DNA of 8,756 nucleotides from contig MGXV01000003.1 of the NCBI GenBank assembly GCA_001801485.1, positions 50,325-59,080 of the forward strand. The letters run 5' to 3'. Shown piece by piece: positions 6,483 to 8,756 of the stretch. Numbering within the stretch: position 1 is the stretch's first letter; every line of letters begins with the position of its first letter. The notes below the pieces were generated by a model. It was given only the letters and a program-made list of their open reading frames with translations. It did not search any database and was not told the DNA's origin. The stretch is from Gammaproteobacteria bacterium RIFCSPHIGHO2_12_FULL_37_14. GTDB taxonomy: Bacteria > Pseudomonadota > Gammaproteobacteria > DSM-16500. The translations under genes were made by a program, and so were the position numbers.

Positions 6483-7193
6483 TTATTGAAAACTTTTCAC
6501 ATTCATTAGTAGATTTTTATAGATCATTCCATAGGTGATCGCCACAAAAGGTATTGACCAAATTAATCCTATACCTAATGGAATGATGCTAATGAGGAGT
6601 ACGAGTTGCTGAATAACCAAAAGACTCGCTAGGCGCCATACATTAGATTTCGTCGCTTCAAATGATAGTTTGATTGCTGCTAATGGGGTAACATTCTTGT
6701 CTAATATAAAAGCGACCCCTAAACATAAACGGAAAGTTAGCCAAAAATATATTAACATGAAAGCTATATTTACTAATAAAGCGAGTATGGTAGAGAGGTA
6801 GCTTGCTAGCAAGATATAAAAAAAGATAGCTAAAATAAATGGAATAGCGACAATCAGCAATTGAAGAAGACAAAGTCCCACTAGGTTAATGGCTTTATTT
6901 AAGCGAAATGTAATAAATATCATTTCGTAATGAATGGGAAGATCAAAGGCTCGTTGAATACCCAGATAAAGTATGCCGTAAATTATTAGCAGTGCAATAA
7001 GGGCATCGCTGATTACAAAAATAGCATTAATAAAAGGAATATGCTTGGTAATGTACATGAGCCATAGGAAAATTATTTTCATCAAGAACATCAAGGCTAC
7101 GCTTGCTATAAATGTTTGCTTTGTACCATATACTTTTCGCCATGCTGTTGACAGTGTTTCAGCGACAGCTAATAAGTGAATATTTTTTTCCAT
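6483..7193 (-). CDS. Uncharacterised multi-pass inner-membrane protein
   Basis: The 236-residue protein is strongly hydrophobic, with about six membrane segments near residues 28-48, 52-77, 102-130, 133-163, 188-206 and 208-226. The C-terminal part has a conserved-looking pattern, PLAAIKLSFEATKSNVWRL followed by a long hydrophobic stretch and GIGLIWSIPFVAITYG. This recalls poorly characterised bacterial membrane families such as the BPSS1780 type, but assignment is tentative and no function follows from it. No signal peptide, enzyme motif or transport signature is visible. The ATG at 7193 is preceded by a good Shine-Dalgarno (AAGGAAA, about 8 nt upstream). The gene starts 12 bp after the HTH gene stop, so the two form an operon and the regulator may control this protein. 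It converges with the helicase gene with only 3 bp between stops. Confidence 0.8.
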   Translation of the reverse strand: MEKNIHLLAVAETLSTAWRKVYGTKQTFIASVALMFLMKIIFLWLMYITKHIPFINAIFVISDALIALLIIYGILYLGIQRAFDLPIHYEMIFITFRLNKAINLVGLCLLQLLIVAIPFILAIFFYILLASYLSTILALLVNIAFMLIYFWLTFRLCLGVAFILDKNVTPLAAIKLSFEATKSNVWRLASLLVIQQLVLLISIIPLGIGLIWSIPFVAITYGMIYKNLLMNVKSFQ

Positions 7194-7205
7194 GAGGGAT
7201 TTCCT

Positions 7206-7436
7206 TTATTTTTCACCTGAAATCCAAGTGGGATCAACATCGAATTCTTTTGCAATTTTCAGTAATAAAGATGTATCAGGCAGAGTGTGACCTTCAAGTA
7301 ATATCCAGGCTTGTTGTTTAGAGATATCAAGCATTTTGCTTAAAATAACTGCTCGTTCTCGAATAGAAGAGGGGGCGTCTGTCTCATCAAGACAACTATG
7401 CAATCTTTCTGCAAAGTGCTTTGCGCTTTGCGGCAC
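7206..7436 (-). CDS. Small XRE/CI-like helix-turn-helix DNA-binding protein
   Basis: This small protein is essentially one phage-repressor-like HTH domain, expected to bind DNA as a dimer. With the ATG at 7463 it has 85 residues. I prefer the in-frame GTG at 7436 (76 residues) because AGGAG (7449-7445) sits 8 nt upstream of it, while the predicted transcription start (about 7460) falls on the upstream ATG, which has no ribosome binding site. Using the 85-residue numbering, the helix and turn span about 36-58 (RERAVILSKMLDISKQQAW). The ending LPDTSLLLKIAKEFDVDPTW (61-80) is typical of the XRE fold, where a following helix sets the dimer interface. There is no sensor or effector domain. It precedes a membrane-protein gene by 12 bp. 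Its target may include its own promoter; that is inference. Confidence 0.78.
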   Translation of the reverse strand: MPQSAKHFAERLHSCLDETDAPSSIRERAVILSKMLDISKQQAWILLEGHTLPDTSLLLKIAKEFDVDPTWISGEK

Positions 7437-7466
7437 TATATTGTCTCCTACAATAAATCCCATTTG

Positions 7467-7495
7467 AGTATACTGACCGATATCATGATAGACAA
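7467..7495 (-). promoter_or_regulatory. Sigma70-type promoter of the HTH-membrane protein operon
   Basis: On the minus strand TTGTCT (7495-7490) and TATACT (7472-7467) are separated by exactly 17 bp. TATACT matches the consensus at five positions and TTGTCT at four. The predicted start near 7460 lies at the ATG of 7463, which supports translation from the GTG at 7436. Confidence 0.55.
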
Positions 7496-7568
7496 TGATG
7501 AATAACCCTTTGAGAAAGTAGTGATTTTACTATGACCTCTTCATGTTTCTACTTATTAGTTATCTAGT

Positions 7569-8447
7569 CTAGCGAAATATCAATAGACTATCATCTAAGT
7601 GAGTATTGTAAGCAGAAGTAAAAGTATTCTGTAATAACATTGCAACGGTCATTGGACCGACGCCACCAGGTACAGGTGTAATCCATGCAGCTTGCTCTTT
7701 TGCAATATCAAATTCTACGTCGCCAGTAATGGTCCCATCAGGAAGACGAACAATGCCGACATCGATAATCGTTGATCCTGGTTTAATCCAGGAGCCTTTT
7801 ATCAGCCCGGGCTTTCCAACGGCTGAAACTAAAATATCAGCTTGTTTGACATAACTAGAAAGATCATGAGTAAAGCGATGGCAAATAGTGACGGTGGACC
7901 CAGCAATGAGTAATTCTAACGCCATGGGTCTGCCAACTATATTAGATGCGCCAACAATCACAGCATGCTTACTTTTATAATCCTGTTTGATATGGTTCAG
8001 CAGCATCATGACACCATAAGGGGTACATGGTCGTAATAATGGCCGTCGTTGTGCAAGCCTTCCCAAATTATAAGGGTGAAAGCCATCCACATCTTTATGG
8101 GGGTGAATATGTTCTAGCATCTTATCAGCGTCAATATGTTGAGGAAGAGGAAGCTGGAGCAAAATGCCATCTACTTTTTCATCTTGATTGAGAGATGTTA
8201 TTAGGCTAAGAAGTTTTTCTTCTTCTATTTGAGAAGGAAGATGGTGATAAACAGAATGGATACCGACTTGTTCGCAAGCTTGACGTTTATTTTGTACATA
8301 AATATCGCTTGCTGGATCATCTCCCACTAAAATGACAGCAAGACCTGGCGGTCGATGGCCAGCAGCTAACCGAAGGTTTATTTTATGGCTAATTTCATTT
8401 TTAATTGATGCAGCAAGAGATTTACCATCAATTATCTTAGCTGTCAT
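7569..8447 (-). CDS. folD: FolD, methylenetetrahydrofolate dehydrogenase/cyclohydrolase
   Basis: FolD is a bifunctional cytoplasmic enzyme that interconverts 5,10-methylene-, 5,10-methenyl- and 10-formyl-tetrahydrofolate with NADP, supplying one-carbon units for purines and initiator tRNA. The 292 residues match the family length (about 285-300). The catalytic signature YVQNK has Tyr50 and Lys54. [10 protein letters not shown] lies at 93-102 and KDVDGFHP at 118-125. The NADP-binding loop GASNIVGRP is at 166-174, and the C-terminal signature [16 protein letters not shown] is intact. All key residues are present. The ATG at 8447 is the family start although its Shine-Dalgarno is weak. Poor -10-like TACTAT elements lie upstream on this strand (8489-8484 and 8510-8505). 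It is transcribed away from the tRNA genes and is probably monocistronic, since the HTH gene has its own promoter. No clear terminator was found in 7464-7568. Confidence 0.96.
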   Translation of the reverse strand: MTAKIIDGKSLAASIKNEISHKINLRLAAGHRPPGLAVILVGDDPASDIYVQNKRQACEQVGIHSVYHHLPSQIEEEKLLSLITSLNQDEKVDGILLQLPLPQHIDADKMLEHIHPHKDVDGFHPYNLGRLAQRRPLLRPCTPYGVMMLLNHIKQDYKSKHAVIVGASNIVGRPMALELLIAGSTVTICHRFTHDLSSYVKQADILVSAVGKPGLIKGSWIKPGSTIIDVGIVRLPDGTITGDVEFDIAKEQAAWITPVPGGVGPMTVAMLLQNTFTSAYNTHLDDSLLIFR

Positions 8448-8606
8448 AGGTGTTATTTCACTTGTCTCTCATGAATGATGAAAATAGTACAATTTTTAGA
8501 AAGAATAGTAAAATCTTAATGATTTGCATCGCAAGAAGAATCATGACATTTTAGTATCGGGTATCTGCGATCCTTGTTAATTTTTGGTCATAATGATGAG
8601 AATTCG

Positions 8607-8635
8607 TTGACGATTTTTATCTTGCTGAGTATGAT
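8607..8635 (+). promoter_or_regulatory. Strong sigma70 promoter of the tRNA operon
   Basis: TTGACG (8607-8612) and TATGAT (8630-8635) each match the consensus at five of six positions with an exact 17-bp spacer. Transcription would begin near 8642, about 20 nt before the mature 5' end of tRNA-Pro, leaving a short leader for RNase P. It is one of the best promoters in the window, as expected for stable RNA. Confidence 0.75.
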
Positions 8636-8661
8636 CCATTACTATTTTCAACAAAATTAAA

Positions 8662-8735
8662 CGGGGTATAGCGCAGTCTGGTAGCGCGCCTGCTTTGGGA
8701 GCAGGATGTCGGGGGTTCAAATCCCTCTACCCCGA
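8662..8735 (+). tRNA. tRNA-Pro, anticodon UGG
   Basis: A full cloverleaf can be drawn. The acceptor stem is CGGGGTA (8662-8668) with TACCCCG (8728-8734), fully paired. The D arm contains GCGC...GCGC around the loop. The anticodon stem is CCTGC/GCAGG (8689-8693/8701-8705) with a loop in which TGG is the anticodon (8696-8698). The variable loop is ATGTC, the T stem is GGGGG/CCCTC and the T loop is TTCAAAT. The anticodon reads CCA/CCG-type proline codons. The discriminator is A8735, and the next bases are AGA, so the 3' CCA is not encoded and must be added by tRNA nucleotidyltransferase. Confidence 0.96.
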
Positions 8736-8743
8736 AGATTATT

Positions 8744-8756
8744 GCGCCCGTAGCTC
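8744..8756 (+). tRNA. Start of a second tRNA, probably tRNA-Arg, cut by window end
   Basis: GCGCCCGTAGCTC is the 5' acceptor strand and start of the D arm of a tRNA. These 13 bases are identical, as recalled, to the start of E. coli tRNA-Arg(CCG), argX. It lies 8 nt after tRNA-Pro, so both belong to one transcript from the promoter at 8607. The anticodon is outside the window, so the amino acid is inferred. Confidence 0.65.

Noticed and set aside
6488..6500. TGAAAA-C-TTTTCA palindrome at the helicase/membrane-protein junction as a terminator
   Set aside because: It encodes the last residues of the membrane protein, is purely A/T paired and has no GC stem.
8471..8554. 27-codon ORF between folD and the tRNA operon
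   Set aside because: No ribosome binding site or recognisable sequence features; lies in a divergent promoter region.
8662..8756. tRNA genes as a phage or island attachment site
   Set aside because: No integrase gene and no duplicated tRNA end were seen inside the window.

Overview
This AT-rich window looks like a chromosomal segment from a gammaproteobacterium. The gene content and protein style (a BarA/LetS-like HPt domain beside rlmD, a helical protein with a C-terminal membrane hairpin) suggest Legionellales or a related host-associated lineage. That placement is inferred from family resemblance only. Most of the window is housekeeping: tRNA modification, rRNA methylation, folate metabolism, an RNA helicase, 6S RNA and tRNAs. 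I see no transposase, integrase, CRISPR array or obvious defence locus.

Layout, left to right. The 3' part of ttcA (+) converges with a minus-strand pair, rlmD followed by a stand-alone HPt gene, leaving a 5-bp gap. The rlmD promoter faces a divergent 187-nt RNA (about 2534-2720) whose motifs and fold match 6S RNA. The 6S gene leads into an ornithine aminotransferase gene (+). Next is an unrecognised gene (best start 4017) for a helical protein with a glycine-zipper membrane hairpin, resembling secreted effectors of intracellular bacteria. A 333-bp gap follows with a hairpin, a tandem direct repeat, a perfect -10 box and a possible 34-codon leader ORF whose stop abuts the start of an RhlE-type DEAD-box helicase gene (+).

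The helicase gene converges, with a 3-bp gap, on a minus-strand pair: a small HTH regulator followed by a multi-pass membrane protein. The regulator's promoter and Shine-Dalgarno sequence indicate a GTG start at 7436 rather than the upstream ATG. Then come folD (-) and, divergently, a tRNA-Pro(UGG) gene with a near-consensus promoter. The window ends 13 nt into a second tRNA, probably Arg.

The points most worth follow-up are the 6S RNA upstream of rocD, the free-standing BarA-type HPt coupled to rlmD, the effector-like protein, the candidate leader peptide before the helicase, and the HTH/membrane-protein pair. No single new multi-gene system is evident.
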